Program-made: the position numbers and the translations under genes
The notes under the pieces: model-generated
Database searches by the model: none
What the model was told of the DNA's origin: nothing
The model's input: only the letters and a program-made list of their open reading frames with translations
From: JBHHZI01 sp046757965
GTDB lineage: Bacteria > Acidobacteriota > Polarisedimenticolia > SMYD01
DNA: 19,589 bases
Direction of reading: 5' to 3'
NCBI GenBank assembly: GCA_046757965.1
Contig: JBHHZI010000054.1
Location: 1 to 19,589 of the forward strand
Shown: positions 1 through 7,894 of the stretch, piece after piece
Numbering within the stretch: position 1 is the stretch's first letter
How the letters are laid out: the number at the start of each line of letters is the position of its first letter

Positions 1-1232
1 ACGGGCGCCAGTTACAACGGGGGCTCGGTGTCACCGGCATGATGGAGCCGGTGACCTGGGGCTTTTACATCATCAATTTCGTCTTCTTCATCGGTATCAG
101 TCACGCCGGTACGCTCATCTCGGCCATCCTCCGCTTGTCCCACGCCGAGTGGCGAAGGCCCATCACGCGAATGGCGGAGGTGATCACCGCGATCGTCCTC
201 ATCATCGGCGGGCTGCACCCGATCATCGATCTGGGGCGGCCCGACCGGATCCTGAACATCCTCAGGAACGGATGCCTGCAGTCTCCTCTTCTGTGGGATG
301 TCACCAGCATCACGGCATACTTCGCCGCCAGCACGGTCTACCTGTACATCCCCCTCATCCCGGACATAGCCCTCCTCCGGGATCGCGGGCGCAAGTACAA
401 CAGGCTCTACACGTTCCTGGCCTGGGGTTGGCAGGGTACGCCACGCCAATGGAAAGTCCTTCATCGGGCGATGAACATCATGATGATCGTGGTCATCCCG
501 ATCGCGGTCTCCGTCCACACCGTCATCTCCTACATCTTCGCCATGACGCTCCAGCCCGGCTGGCACAGCACGATCTTCGGACCGTACTTCGTCGTCGGCG
601 CCATCTTCTCGGGCATCGCGGCCCTGTTCGTGGTCATGATCGCCTTCAGGAAAGCCTTCCATCTGGAAGCCTACCTGAAGCCCGTCCACTTTCAGCAGCT
701 TTCCGTGCTGCTGGTCGTGATGTCGGCCATCTGGTTCTACTTCACCTTCTGCGAGTACCTGACCGGGGCGTTCGGTGGCGAACCGCGGGAGATGACCACC
801 ATCCTCTACAAGCTCGGGGGACCATACGCGGGCTTTTTCTGGACCATGGTCGTGTGCAATTTCGTTCTTCCCATGGGTCTTCTCACCAACAGGCGAACCC
901 GGACCGTGCCCGGAATCCTGGTGGCCTCGATAGGGGTGGTCATCGGCATGTGGCTTGAACGCCTCATCATCGTGGTCCCGACCCTCGAGAATCCCGGCCT
1001 GGCATTCGCGAGGACCCGCTATGTTCCCAGCCTGACGGAGATCTCGCTCCTCGCCGCCGCCATGGCGGCCTTCGTGCTGGGGTTCATGCTGTTCGCCAAG
1101 CTCTTTCCGCTGATTTCCGTGTGGGAGGTTCAGGAGGGCAGACAGACATCAGTGCGGGAAACCGCCGCGCGAGTGGAGAACTATCTGCCGGGTGAGGAGA
1201 AGGAGGTGCCGCGTGCGACTCCATCCGTCTGA
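1..1232 (+). CDS. NrfD/PsrC-family integral membrane subunit (5' partial)
   Basis: This is a polytopic membrane protein of the NrfD/PsrC (polysulfide reductase membrane subunit) family, the type found in alternative complex III (ActC/ActF) and related quinone-reactive complexes. An internal ATG lies at 39, but the frame stays open to the left edge, and the residues before it (RGLGVTG) run smoothly into GFYIINFVFFIGISHAGT, which is typical NrfD sequence. The true start is therefore outside the window. About eight to nine hydrophobic helices are visible, followed by a charged cytoplasmic tail. By family knowledge this subunit holds the quinone site and carries no haem. It heads the visible part of an operon with three c-type cytochromes, so electron exchange between the quinone pool and periplasmic haems is the likely role. 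The Fe-S or molybdopterin-like partners usual for such complexes would be upstream, unseen. Which complex this is, and the direction of electron flow, cannot be decided here. Confidence 0.88.
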   Translation, partial: GRQLQRGLGVTGMMEPVTWGFYIINFVFFIGISHAGTLISAILRLSHAEWRRPITRMAEVITAIVLIIGGLHPIIDLGRPDRILNILRNGCLQSPLLWDVTSITAYFAASTVYLYIPLIPDIALLRDRGRKYNRLYTFLAWGWQGTPRQWKVLHRAMNIMMIVVIPIAVSVHTVISYIFAMTLQPGWHSTIFGPYFVVGAIFSGIAALFVVMIAFRKAFHLEAYLKPVHFQQLSVLLVVMSAIWFYFTFCEYLTGAFGGEPREMTTILYKLGGPYAGFFWTMVVCNFVLPMGLLTNRRTRTVPGILVASIGVVIGMWLERLIIVVPTLENPGLAFARTRYVPSLTEISLLAAAMAAFVLGFMLFAKLFPLISVWEVQEGRQTSVRETAARVENYLPGEEKEVPRATPSV

Positions 1233-1254
1233 CGGTGGAACCAGGCCGGCAGGC

Positions 1255-1512
1255 ATGGCCATCCACCTCCTGCAAGTGTGCTCCATCGTGATCATGTGGG
1301 TCTTTCTCCTCACGGTGGTGGGTTGGATCGTCCACCTCGTCCGCGTGGCGCGGGAGCTGCGGGACGCCCAGACCGCGTCACTGGCCATCAGCCTCGTCGC
1401 CATTCCGGTTTACATGCTGGTGGCCGGAGTGCTGACGTACGTTTTCTTCGGCCTGCGCCGCGGTGCCTTCACTCCGGGAGACGACGCAGAGAATGAGGAC
1501 CATGAAACCTAG
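1255..1512 (+). CDS. Small two-helix membrane protein in the NrfD/cytochrome operon
   Basis: This is an 85-residue protein starting MAIHLLQ. The frame extends upstream to 1192 without an N-terminus that looks real, and the ATG at 1255 leaves a clean 22-bp gap after the NrfD stop. Two hydrophobic segments are visible at about residues 5-29 and 43-67, joined by a charged loop, followed by an acidic tail (DDAENEDHET). I do not recognise a family. Its position between the NrfD subunit and the cytochromes suggests an accessory membrane subunit of the same complex, perhaps comparable in place to the small membrane subunits of alternative complex III, but that is inference from position only. No strong ribosome-binding site precedes it, so translation may depend on the upstream gene. 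Confidence 0.7.
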   Translation: MAIHLLQVCSIVIMWVFLLTVVGWIVHLVRVARELRDAQTASLAISLVAIPVYMLVAGVLTYVFFGLRRGAFTPGDDAENEDHET

Positions 1513-1645
1513 CGCGGCGAATCAGGGACCTCCCGGCGCCCGGCAGTCACCTGGTCTCCGCCGACGTCTCTCCTCCTCGATCGCGGACAGGGGGCGCTCC
1601 CTCTCGTGGTGTGTTGCCGGCCGGCGCCATCGCCGCTCTCTGTGC

Positions 1646-2869
1646 ATGAAGAGGGTTTTGACGCACCATGCCGGCAGGATCGCCTTGATCCTCCTGCTGT
1701 TCGGGGCAGTTTGCAGCGTCGCTGCCGCCGCCGGGGCAACCGCGTCCGACGAGGATCAGCCCTCCGGAAAGAAAGCCGCGGGAGCGGACGGCCGGGACGC
1801 CGGCCAGTTTATCTGGCGCGGCAAACGGCTGGCGGAGAAGATCGGCTGCCTGGCCTGCCACGGGTGGCTCGGATCCTACGGGCGCACGGCGCCGGACCTT
1901 CTCGGCATGACCCGTGGGCGGAAAACCGCCGAGATACTGGCCGCATTGTGGAATCACGTTCCCCACATGGCGCGCAAGGTCAGGACAGGATGGGGATTCC
2001 CCACCATGTCCGCGGCCGATCTGCGCGCGCTCATGAACCTTTTCCTGGCGATGGACTACATCGGCCTTCCCGGCGACGCCGATCGTGGACTGCGGACCCT
2101 CGCCGAACGCGGGTGTCTGGCCTGCCACACGCTGTCAAACGATCGCCAGGCCATCGCGCCCACCCTTGCGGACCCGTATCTGTCGGGATCGCCGGCGGCG
2201 CTCGTGACGGCGCTTTTCAACCACTACACCGGCATGGTCGCGACCTTGCACAAACACGGGCGCCGTTGGCCGCGATGGAACGCGTCGGATCTGCCGGACA
2301 TCGGAGCCGCCTTGCGGGGCATGGTTCCCCCCGATGTCCATCCCCAGCTTCTCCGGCCGGGGCGGCCGGCGGCGGGTCGGAGACAGTTCGAGCGTCTTGG
2401 ATGCAGCGCATGTCACGCCGCACGCAACGCTTCCGAATCAAAGCCATGGGCGGGACGCAGCGCCGCCGCCAACGGCGCCGCGCTACTCAATCACATCGGC
2501 CGCGTGCGGTCCACCGCGCGTGCCCGCGGCGTGGAGCAGCTCTCCGAGAACGAGGCGGCGGATCTGCTGGCATTCCTCACGTGGGACACGGTGGGCCTTG
2601 TAGGAGGCGATGCGGCCCGCGGCTGGCGAGTCTTCAGGGAGCGTCGTTGCGTGCAGTGTCACCGCCCGAAGGCCGAGGGCGGAATCTCGAAGCCGTACCA
2701 GGAACTGGCCACCTTCGATGATCCGTTCGCCGTGGGCGCGCAGATGTTCTCGCATGGGCTGGATATGACCACCGCAACGCGGCTCCGCAACGTTCCATGG
2801 CCCCGCCTGACCGTCGTCGACGTCCGCGACCTCGTGGCCTTCCTTGCTCCGCAGGCGCCGCGGCGATGA
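1646..2869 (+). CDS. Exported tetrahaem c-type cytochrome built of four tandem repeats
   Basis: With the start at 1646 the product has 407 residues and a clear Sec signal peptide (KR, then hydrophobic LALILLL-type core to about residue 30). Four CXXCH haem sites lie at about residues 68-72, 157-161, 253-257 and 335-339, roughly one per 90 residues. Each is followed by a repeated block of the form (W/F)NHxxxM and then a DLxxL helix, so the protein is a fourfold duplication of one cytochrome module. The third copy has NHIGRV where copies 1, 2 and 4 have Met, so the likely distal haem ligand differs. An alternative start at 1502 would overlap the previous stop by 11 bp but adds a 48-residue Arg-rich extension before the signal peptide; neither start has a good ribosome-binding site. 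The stop overlaps the next start (ATGA). Likely role: periplasmic electron carrier for the NrfD complex. Confidence 0.85.
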   Translation: MKRVLTHHAGRIALILLLFGAVCSVAAAAGATASDEDQPSGKKAAGADGRDAGQFIWRGKRLAEKIGCLACHGWLGSYGRTAPDLLGMTRGRKTAEILAALWNHVPHMARKVRTGWGFPTMSAADLRALMNLFLAMDYIGLPGDADRGLRTLAERGCLACHTLSNDRQAIAPTLADPYLSGSPAALVTALFNHYTGMVATLHKHGRRWPRWNASDLPDIGAALRGMVPPDVHPQLLRPGRPAAGRRQFERLGCSACHAARNASESKPWAGRSAAANGAALLNHIGRVRSTARARGVEQLSENEAADLLAFLTWDTVGLVGGDAARGWRVFRERRCVQCHRPKAEGGISKPYQELATFDDPFAVGAQMFSHGLDMTTATRLRNVPWPRLTVVDVRDLVAFLAPQAPRR

Positions 2870-4782
2870 AGGTCGTGGCGCTGGCAGCCGGTTCTTGGCT
2901 GGTACTTTGCCTGATTCTCGTGGCAGGAGCTTCGACAGGGTGCGCTGGTCCACCATCCGTGTCATCCACCGATGCGGCGGAACAGTGTACGTCCTGTCAT
3001 GATGGCATGACGGATGCCACGCGTGTCGGAGCCGGCCAGCCGCACGCGGCCCACCCGGGTGGAATCCTGAAGTTTCATCCCATCGACCGTTTCGGCTGCG
3101 TCACGTGCCACGGCGGCGAGGGTCAGGCGAAGACGGCACGCACCGCCCATGCCTCCGGTCCGCATGGCCGCTCCTTCGCCACGGGCCACGCGGTGGAGCT
3201 GGCCTGTGCCCGGTGCCACGTCAACGAACGCTCGCTGAGCGGGGCTCCGTTTCTGAGCGATGGGCGCGAACTCATCCAGCGCCTCGGTTGCGCCGGCTGC
3301 CACAACATCCGGGGCTTCAAAGCCTCGACGCTCTATGCTCCCGATTTACACGGCCTGGCGGATCGCACGACCGGACGCTGGATCTTTGCGTGGATGAAGA
3401 ACCCTCGCAGGTACGCGGAAAACGCCCGGATGCCCAGGTACGAACTCGAGGAACCGATGCTGGATGCCCTGGTTGGCTACCTGATGACCTTCAGCGAGGA
3501 GAAAGTCGAGTCTCCTCCCGCTCCGCCGGCAGGGGATGCCGACCAAGGCCGTCGGTTGTTTCGCACCTCCTTCTGCATCGCCTGCCACAGCGTCGATGGC
3601 AGGGGAGCGAATGAGGCCATCGACCTGGCGCGGGTGGGCAGCAAGCTCAACGCCCGTGCCATCGAGCGATTGCTCATGGACACCCACGCCGCGGCCCCGG
3701 GTAGCCCCATGCCCCAGTACCGCTTCACCGCCCGGCAAGTCGCAGACCTGACATCATACTCGCTGGAGGAACTCGGCGATCCGACATTCCTCGATCCCGA
3801 GGGCGACCCTACCCTGGCGCGAGTCGGGGGGTTCTGGGCCGATGAGAATGAACGGATCGATCGTGGGCGGCGTCTTTTCAAGGAACTGCGTTGCGCGAAC
3901 TGCCACGCTTTTCCGGGCGCTGTTCCACCCGCACCACACTTAGGCCCCGACCTGGCCCGGCTGGACGACTCCGCGCTCGAGCGGGCCGAGTACAAGGACC
4001 CTGAACAGAAGCCGGCGACGCTGGAAGACTACGTGTGGCGCAAGGTTCAGAGCCCCCGTGCCTTCGAGCCGCTTCCGTTCCGTTACAAGATGCCGACGTA
4101 CGATCTGCAACCCGAGCAGGCCCTTCATATCGCCGTGGCGATCATGGCCCAGATCGACGCGCCGGACGTGCCCGAGTCGATGGTCGTTCGCGATCCCGCC
4201 GATGATCCCCTTCACTTCAACGGCGAGTTCGGCGAGCTGGTCGGCCGGTATCGATGTTATTCGTGTCACTCGTTCAAGGGGATAGGCCACAACACGACCT
4301 ACGACCTCGGCCTGGAGGGAAGCCGCGTCCAACGCGATTGGCTGGTCAAGTACCTGAAACTGCCCTACACGATCCGGCCGCTTCTTCCCCTGCGGATGCC
4401 GATCTTCCATCTGACCGATCACGAGGTAGAGGTTCTCGCCGATGGGCTCATGCGGACGCAGCGTGACGAGGGGATCGACAACGATGGCGAGTTCGAGATC
4501 ACGGGGGAACGCGTGCAGGCGGGCCGCCGATTGCTCCACGAGCGTGGCTGTCTCGCCTGCCACCAGATGGGAAGCACCGGAGGCTACCTGGGCCCGAGCT
4601 TCACGGACGGCAGTCCCGTCGGGCGGAAGCTGAAGCCGGGATGGATCGTGCGCTGGCTTTCGGATCCGAGCGCCATGACAGCCGGCGTGCTGGAACAACG
4701 CCAGGCTTTCACGCTGGAGCAGAAGCGAGCCCTCGCTTCCTACCTCGTGTCCATCCGGAGTGCGAATGGAGAAGGCGGATGA
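2866..4782 (+). CDS. Octahaem c-type cytochrome, probably a lipoprotein
   Basis: The product has 638 residues and starts at the ATG of an ATGA overlap with the previous stop, which implies coupled translation. The N-terminus is hydrophobic and has a lipobox-like site (GASTGC, Cys26), so anchoring as a lipoprotein is plausible. Eight CXXCH motifs lie at about residues 41, 78, 114, 142, 237, 343, 464 and 562. The first three are close together with many nearby His residues (HAAHP, HGG), resembling a small multihaem domain. The remaining five are spaced like separate class I cytochrome domains, with candidate Met ligands in MPRYEL, PMPQY, KMPTYDL and RMPIFHL. It therefore looks like a multihaem head fused to a string of monohaem modules. 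The role is inferred as the electron conduit next to the NrfD subunit; I know of no named orthologue. Confidence 0.87.
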   Translation: MKVVALAAGSWLVLCLILVAGASTGCAGPPSVSSTDAAEQCTSCHDGMTDATRVGAGQPHAAHPGGILKFHPIDRFGCVTCHGGEGQAKTARTAHASGPHGRSFATGHAVELACARCHVNERSLSGAPFLSDGRELIQRLGCAGCHNIRGFKASTLYAPDLHGLADRTTGRWIFAWMKNPRRYAENARMPRYELEEPMLDALVGYLMTFSEEKVESPPAPPAGDADQGRRLFRTSFCIACHSVDGRGANEAIDLARVGSKLNARAIERLLMDTHAAAPGSPMPQYRFTARQVADLTSYSLEELGDPTFLDPEGDPTLARVGGFWADENERIDRGRRLFKELRCANCHAFPGAVPPAPHLGPDLARLDDSALERAEYKDPEQKPATLEDYVWRKVQSPRAFEPLPFRYKMPTYDLQPEQALHIAVAIMAQIDAPDVPESMVVRDPADDPLHFNGEFGELVGRYRCYSCHSFKGIGHNTTYDLGLEGSRVQRDWLVKYLKLPYTIRPLLPLRMPIFHLTDHEVEVLADGLMRTQRDEGIDNDGEFEITGERVQAGRRLLHERGCLACHQMGSTGGYLGPSFTDGSPVGRKLKPGWIVRWLSDPSAMTAGVLEQRQAFTLEQKRALASYLVSIRSANGEGG

Positions 4783-5252
4783 GGACATCAGGGTTGCATC
4801 GGATCGCCGCGGCCCTGGTGGGGCTCTCCGTCGTGCTCTCGTGCACGGCCGGTCCCGAACCCGGTCGGGACCGGAGTACGACCGGCACTCCCGGCTCGGA
4901 GGACTTCGACGCCGCGATCGCCCTGCACCCCGAGCCCTCAATGCACGCGATCGAGGCCGGCGCAAGGATCTATCGCGGCAAGTGCGCACCGTGTCATGGG
5001 ACCGAGGGCGCCGGCGACGGATTCAATGCTTATAATCTTTCCTCGACCCTCCACGCGCCGCCCGCGGATTTCACCGATGAGGCGACCTGGACCGGCCTCG
5101 ATAACGACACCCTGGTCAAGACGATCCGTGAGGGGGGCGCAGCCGCCGGCAAGTCACCCTTCATGCCGGCCTGGGGCCATACGCTCTCGGCCGTTCAGAT
5201 CGAGGAGGTGGCATCCTTCGTGCGCCGGCTGCGCCATCGGCCGGAACCGTGA
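4779..5252 (+). CDS. Monohaem class I cytochrome c lipoprotein
   Basis: The product has 157 residues and starts at the ATG of an ATGA overlap with the octahaem gene. The signal peptide ends in VLSC (Cys22), a good lipobox, so it is predicted to be lipid-anchored. One CAPCH haem site lies at residues 69-73, and FMPAWG at about 128-133 supplies the usual Met axial ligand of a class I cytochrome c. The C-terminal helix (EEVASFVRRLR) completes the fold. As the last gene of the operon it is comparable in place and type to the monohaem subunit (ActE-like) that passes electrons from alternative complex III to an oxidase or soluble carrier. That comparison is inference. It converges with the next gene, and the 45-bp gap shows only a short GGCC-GGA-GGCC hairpin as a possible terminator. 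Confidence 0.87.
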   Translation: MRTSGLHRIAAALVGLSVVLSCTAGPEPGRDRSTTGTPGSEDFDAAIALHPEPSMHAIEAGARIYRGKCAPCHGTEGAGDGFNAYNLSSTLHAPPADFTDEATWTGLDNDTLVKTIREGGAAAGKSPFMPAWGHTLSAVQIEEVASFVRRLRHRPEP

Positions 5253-5297
5253 TTTCGACGGGGGCCGGAGGCCGAGCACGGGCGGGCCAGGGGCGGC

Positions 5298-6521
5298 TCA
5301 GGGCGCCGCGGCTTTCACGCCTTCTTCTTTACCCCCGGCGTTGACATCCGGTGGCAGGCCTCTGTCGGCCAGGAAAATGTCGTCCAGCAGCCGCCCCCAC
5401 TCGACGAACCGGACCCTGCCGAAGTCTTCGAGCGAGTAGGTGTCGAGCTTCAGCCTTCCGAGGACGGCCTGCATGTGGTCGTTGAAGCGCGAGGTGAGCT
5501 CCTTGAGCGCCGCCTCGTGGATCCCGGCCTCCTTCTCCTTGTCGACGCCGGCCTGGATGGCCGCCGGGCCGGTGATGAGCCCTGCCCCCGTAAAAAACAG
5601 CAGGCCGCCCAGCCACTTGCGCACGCGCGACTTGTGCCTGATCTCCTCCAGGGCGCGGGTCTCCTCGAAGCCGAACAGTCGCCAGTCGTCGTAGGGTCCC
5701 TCCATGTCCGTGCAGAAGGCGGCGTAATAGGCGTTGATCGTGTCGACGAGCAGGTCGCCGCTGTCGCGGATCCTCCGGATCGTATCCAGGACGGGGTCGC
5801 CGCTCGCCGGGAACTTCACGATCCGATATCGCCTTCTCCTGCTGACGTGCAAGTAGTCGGCGAACAACCCCGGCGCCAGATCGGCCCCGAAGCGCAGCAG
5901 GGCGACGCGGCGGATGGCGCGCAGGCGTTCCCCACCGAGGCGCTGGCGAGCCGCCAGCAGATCGTTGGCGACGTCGTCGTAAAGATCCTGAAACGGATCG
6001 CGCAGCGCGATTCGCTCCGGTTCATACTCCCCGGCCTCCGCCTCCGCCTTGTACTTGCGGACATACCATCGGCGACCGGTGGCATCGGAAACCGCTATCC
6101 TGAGCGCGAGGCGCAGGCCGGAGGACTCGAGGATCGTGCCGGAAATCATGATGTCGTCGACCTCCGATTCCCCGGGGAGCACGCGGACCGCCCCCCACTG
6201 ACCGGTGGACACGAGGGTCTTCTTGAGCTGGACGGGGATGTAGCGCGCCTCCGAGCCGCGAACGCCGGCGAAAACCGCCTCCTGTTCGCGCGATGTCTTG
6301 TTCTCCGGCAGGCCGGGGTCGAAGAGGTGGATGCCGACGTCCAGGAGATTCTCCGGCGAGATCTCCGCCCGGGCCTGCACGGCGGACACCTGCCGCTCGT
6401 AGCCGGAGACGGCGCCGCCGAGCGCGAGCAGGAAAGGGATCGCCACGAGACGACACCGACGCCCGAGGAACCGCCTGGAATGACGCCGGGGTCCCGGCGC
6501 CTCGTGGCTTGCTCTGCCCAT
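5298..6521 (-). CDS. Conserved exported hypothetical protein
   Basis: This is a 407-residue protein read from 6521 down to 5298. The frame is open upstream to 6851, but the residues before the chosen Met are Arg/Gly/Pro-rich and look non-coding. From MGRASHEAP onward there is an Arg-rich N-region and a hydrophobic core (LVAIPFLLALGGAVSG) that reads as a signal peptide or anchor. The mature part contains VGIHLFDPGLPEN, then VQLKKTLVSTGQWGAVRVLP and DDIMISGTILESSGL, a pattern of conserved envelope proteins I recall from Gram-negative genomes without an assigned function. A Gly/Ala-rich hydrophobic stretch (WLGGLLFFTGAGL) lies in the last third. The SGTI-type core hints at a TolB-N- or CsgG-like fold, but this is a guess. 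It is convergent with the cytochrome operon. No strong ribosome-binding site precedes the start. Confidence 0.75.
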   Translation of the reverse strand: MGRASHEAPGPRRHSRRFLGRRCRLVAIPFLLALGGAVSGYERQVSAVQARAEISPENLLDVGIHLFDPGLPENKTSREQEAVFAGVRGSEARYIPVQLKKTLVSTGQWGAVRVLPGESEVDDIMISGTILESSGLRLALRIAVSDATGRRWYVRKYKAEAEAGEYEPERIALRDPFQDLYDDVANDLLAARQRLGGERLRAIRRVALLRFGADLAPGLFADYLHVSRRRRYRIVKFPASGDPVLDTIRRIRDSGDLLVDTINAYYAAFCTDMEGPYDDWRLFGFEETRALEEIRHKSRVRKWLGGLLFFTGAGLITGPAAIQAGVDKEKEAGIHEAALKELTSRFNDHMQAVLGRLKLDTYSLEDFGRVRFVEWGRLLDDIFLADRGLPPDVNAGGKEEGVKAAAP

Positions 6522-6812
6522 TGAGCCGGTCCCGCTCGTCTCGTCCTCCCCCCGATCCGAGCCGGTCCTGGCGAGGCCGCGCGATCTCACGGCCCGCGGG
6601 GTCCGGCACGATCGGAGTCCCACGGTAATTGCCGGGCCATCCCGCACCGATGCGAGGCTCCGGCACCGCGGCAGCGGCGAGCGCGAGCTCACCCTCTCGC
6701 CCGGCGGCATGGCGCCCTCCGGCGAGATCCGGGCAGGGACGCGGCCGACCGGCCCGCGAACCGGTCGCCGGCCGCATCCCGTCCATTTCCCGGGCGGCCC
6801 CACCTGCACAGG

Positions 6813-6826
6813 ATGGACATATCCAT
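6813..6826. repeat. Short inverted repeat ATGGA-N4-TCCAT
   Basis: This perfect 5-bp dyad with a 4-bp spacer sits in the AT-richest part of the divergent intergenic region. Its location suits an operator for one or both flanking genes, but a dyad this short can arise by chance. Confidence 0.3.
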
Positions 6827-7009
6827 AACACCGCAAGCAGGGCACGATCATCCCGTATCGGATCTAAACAGGAAGGAATCCACCGCGCTGTCGCCAGGCG
6901 GGCGATCCCATCCGGCCACATCCCGGCCTGAATCTCTGCGATGGGCACGGCCTCTCGGCCCGCCCGCGAGTCCCGCCGTTCGCTCGCGGGGCCGGGGGGA
7001 TGCGTGCGG

Positions 7010-7015
7010 TACAAT
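7010..7015 (+). promoter_or_regulatory. Candidate -10 hexamer TACAAT
   Basis: TACAAT is one mismatch from the sigma-70 -10 consensus and stands out in GC-rich surroundings, about 95 bp before the start at 7110. No convincing -35 hexamer is found at 16-18 bp, so this is weak. Confidence 0.25.
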
Positions 7016-7097
7016 CCGGCCCGCGGCTCCAGCCGGAGAGGACGGCCGGGGCCGGCCGGAGATGCAGCGCGGCCTCCGGCAGGCCACACCCCATCAG

Positions 7098-7104
7098 AAG
7101 GAGG
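7098..7104 (+). promoter_or_regulatory. Ribosome-binding site AAGGAGG
   Basis: A full Shine-Dalgarno match lies 5 bp before the ATG at 7110. It fixes that start over the upstream in-frame extension to 6813, and over the out-of-frame ATG at 7105. Confidence 0.8.
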
Positions 7105-7109
7105 ATGCG

Positions 7110-7673
7110 ATGGTTCCGTTGACCGATCTCTGGCTCCCGGTGCTTCTGTCGGCGATCCTGGTTTTCATCGCCAGCTCGATCATCCACATGGTGCTGCCGT
7201 ACCACAGGGGCGACTACCAGCGGCTGCCCGCCGAGGCGCAACTGTTGGAGGCGATGCGCAAGGAGCAGGTGCGTCCCGGCAACTACATCTTCCCCTGCCC
7301 GGCAAGCCACAAGGAGCTGGCATCACCCGAGATGATCAGGAAGTACGAGCAGGGGCCGGTCGGCTTCCTGAATGTCGTCTCCAGCGGGCGGCCGGTCATG
7401 GGAAAGCATCTCACCGTCTGGTTCATCTACTGCCTGGTGATCGGATCCCTGACCGCCTACCTGACCGGCCGGACGCTCGCCCCCGGCACCGACTACCTGG
7501 CGGTTTTCCGCGTCGCCGGCACGGTGGGCTTCCTGGGCTACGCCGGCGCCCACCCGGTCGCGTCGATCTGGAAGGGGCAGAAATGGACCACCACGCTCAA
7601 GTTCCTCTTCGACGGGCTCGTCTACGGATCGCTCGCCGCCGGTTGCTTCGGCTGGCTCTGGCCGGCCGCGTGA
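7110..7673 (+). CDS. Conserved multi-helix membrane protein, function unknown
   Basis: This is a 187-residue protein starting MVPLTDLWLP, set by a strong ribosome-binding site. Hydrophobic segments are seen at about residues 8-30 (PVLLSAILVFIASSIIHM), 100-120 (VWFIYCLVIGSLTAYL), 130-150 (FRVAGTVGFLGYAGA) and 165-185 (FLFDGLVYGSLAAG). Between the first and second helices is a soluble loop containing the Pro/Tyr-rich LPYHRGDYQ and the sequence NYIFPCPA. I recall proteins of this length and pattern from Acidobacteriota and Planctomycetes genomes, always as uncharacterised membrane proteins. No catalytic motif is visible, so no function is proposed. It appears to be transcribed alone from the divergent region. 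Confidence 0.8.
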   Translation: MVPLTDLWLPVLLSAILVFIASSIIHMVLPYHRGDYQRLPAEAQLLEAMRKEQVRPGNYIFPCPASHKELASPEMIRKYEQGPVGFLNVVSSGRPVMGKHLTVWFIYCLVIGSLTAYLTGRTLAPGTDYLAVFRVAGTVGFLGYAGAHPVASIWKGQKWTTTLKFLFDGLVYGSLAAGCFGWLWPAA

Positions 7674-7822
7674 TCGGCCGGGAAGGCGACACGAGCCTCG
7701 TATCGCCTCAGCCCGTTCGAGGTCGGTGGAGGGTCTGACACCGCGAGCCTCTCCTCCCCCCGTACGGAGCGGCGCATCGCCAGGCGCCCGGGGGCTGAGG
7801 TTAAGGGTGCCCGGGAGAGCCA

Positions 7823-7847
7823 AGAAAGGATAGCCTATGCCCTTTCT
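7823..7847. repeat. Imperfect hairpin between the membrane-protein and hydrolase genes
   Basis: AGAAAGG at 7823-7829 is the exact reverse complement of CCTTTCT at 7841-7847. Inside the arms ATA and TAT can also pair, leaving a two-base bulge and a three-base loop. The stem is AT-richer than its surroundings. It ends 47 bp before the hydrolase start, so it could be a weak terminator for the gene before it or a leader structure for the gene after it. There is no U-tract typical of an intrinsic terminator. Confidence 0.4.
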
Positions 7848-7880
7848 CCTCCCCGGGGGGCGCGGGTGCGTGGGGGGAGA

Positions 7881-7889
7881 AAGGAGGTG
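7881..7889 (+). promoter_or_regulatory. Strong ribosome-binding site AAGGAGGTG
   Basis: A nine-base match to the 16S anti-Shine-Dalgarno lies 5 bp before the ATG at 7895. It fixes the hydrolase start and predicts strong translation. Confidence 0.85.
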
Positions 7890-7894
7890 CGTGA

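Larger units (their letters stand above)
6522..7109. other. Divergent intergenic region, 588 bp, no gene supported
   Basis: This gap separates the divergent starts at 6521 (-) and 7110 (+). Open frames crossing it encode Arg/Pro/Gly-rich sequence with no domain or start signal, so I do not call a gene. Most of it is very GC-rich. A short AT-richer patch at about 6810-6880 contains an inverted repeat (ATGGA, 4 bp, TCCAT at 6813-6826), which could be an operator or promoter region. A TACAAT hexamer at 7010-7015 could be a -10 box for the membrane-protein gene. Nothing else was recognised. Confidence 0.6.

Noticed and set aside
3940..4989. A 349-codon open frame on the minus strand
   Set aside because: It overlaps the octahaem and monohaem cytochrome genes, which have eight and one CXXCH sites in the plus frame. 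The minus product has no recognisable domain.
5475..6524. A 349-codon open frame on the plus strand
   Set aside because: It is antisense to the exported hypothetical protein at 5298-6521, whose sequence looks like a conserved folded protein with a signal peptide. The plus product is low-complexity.
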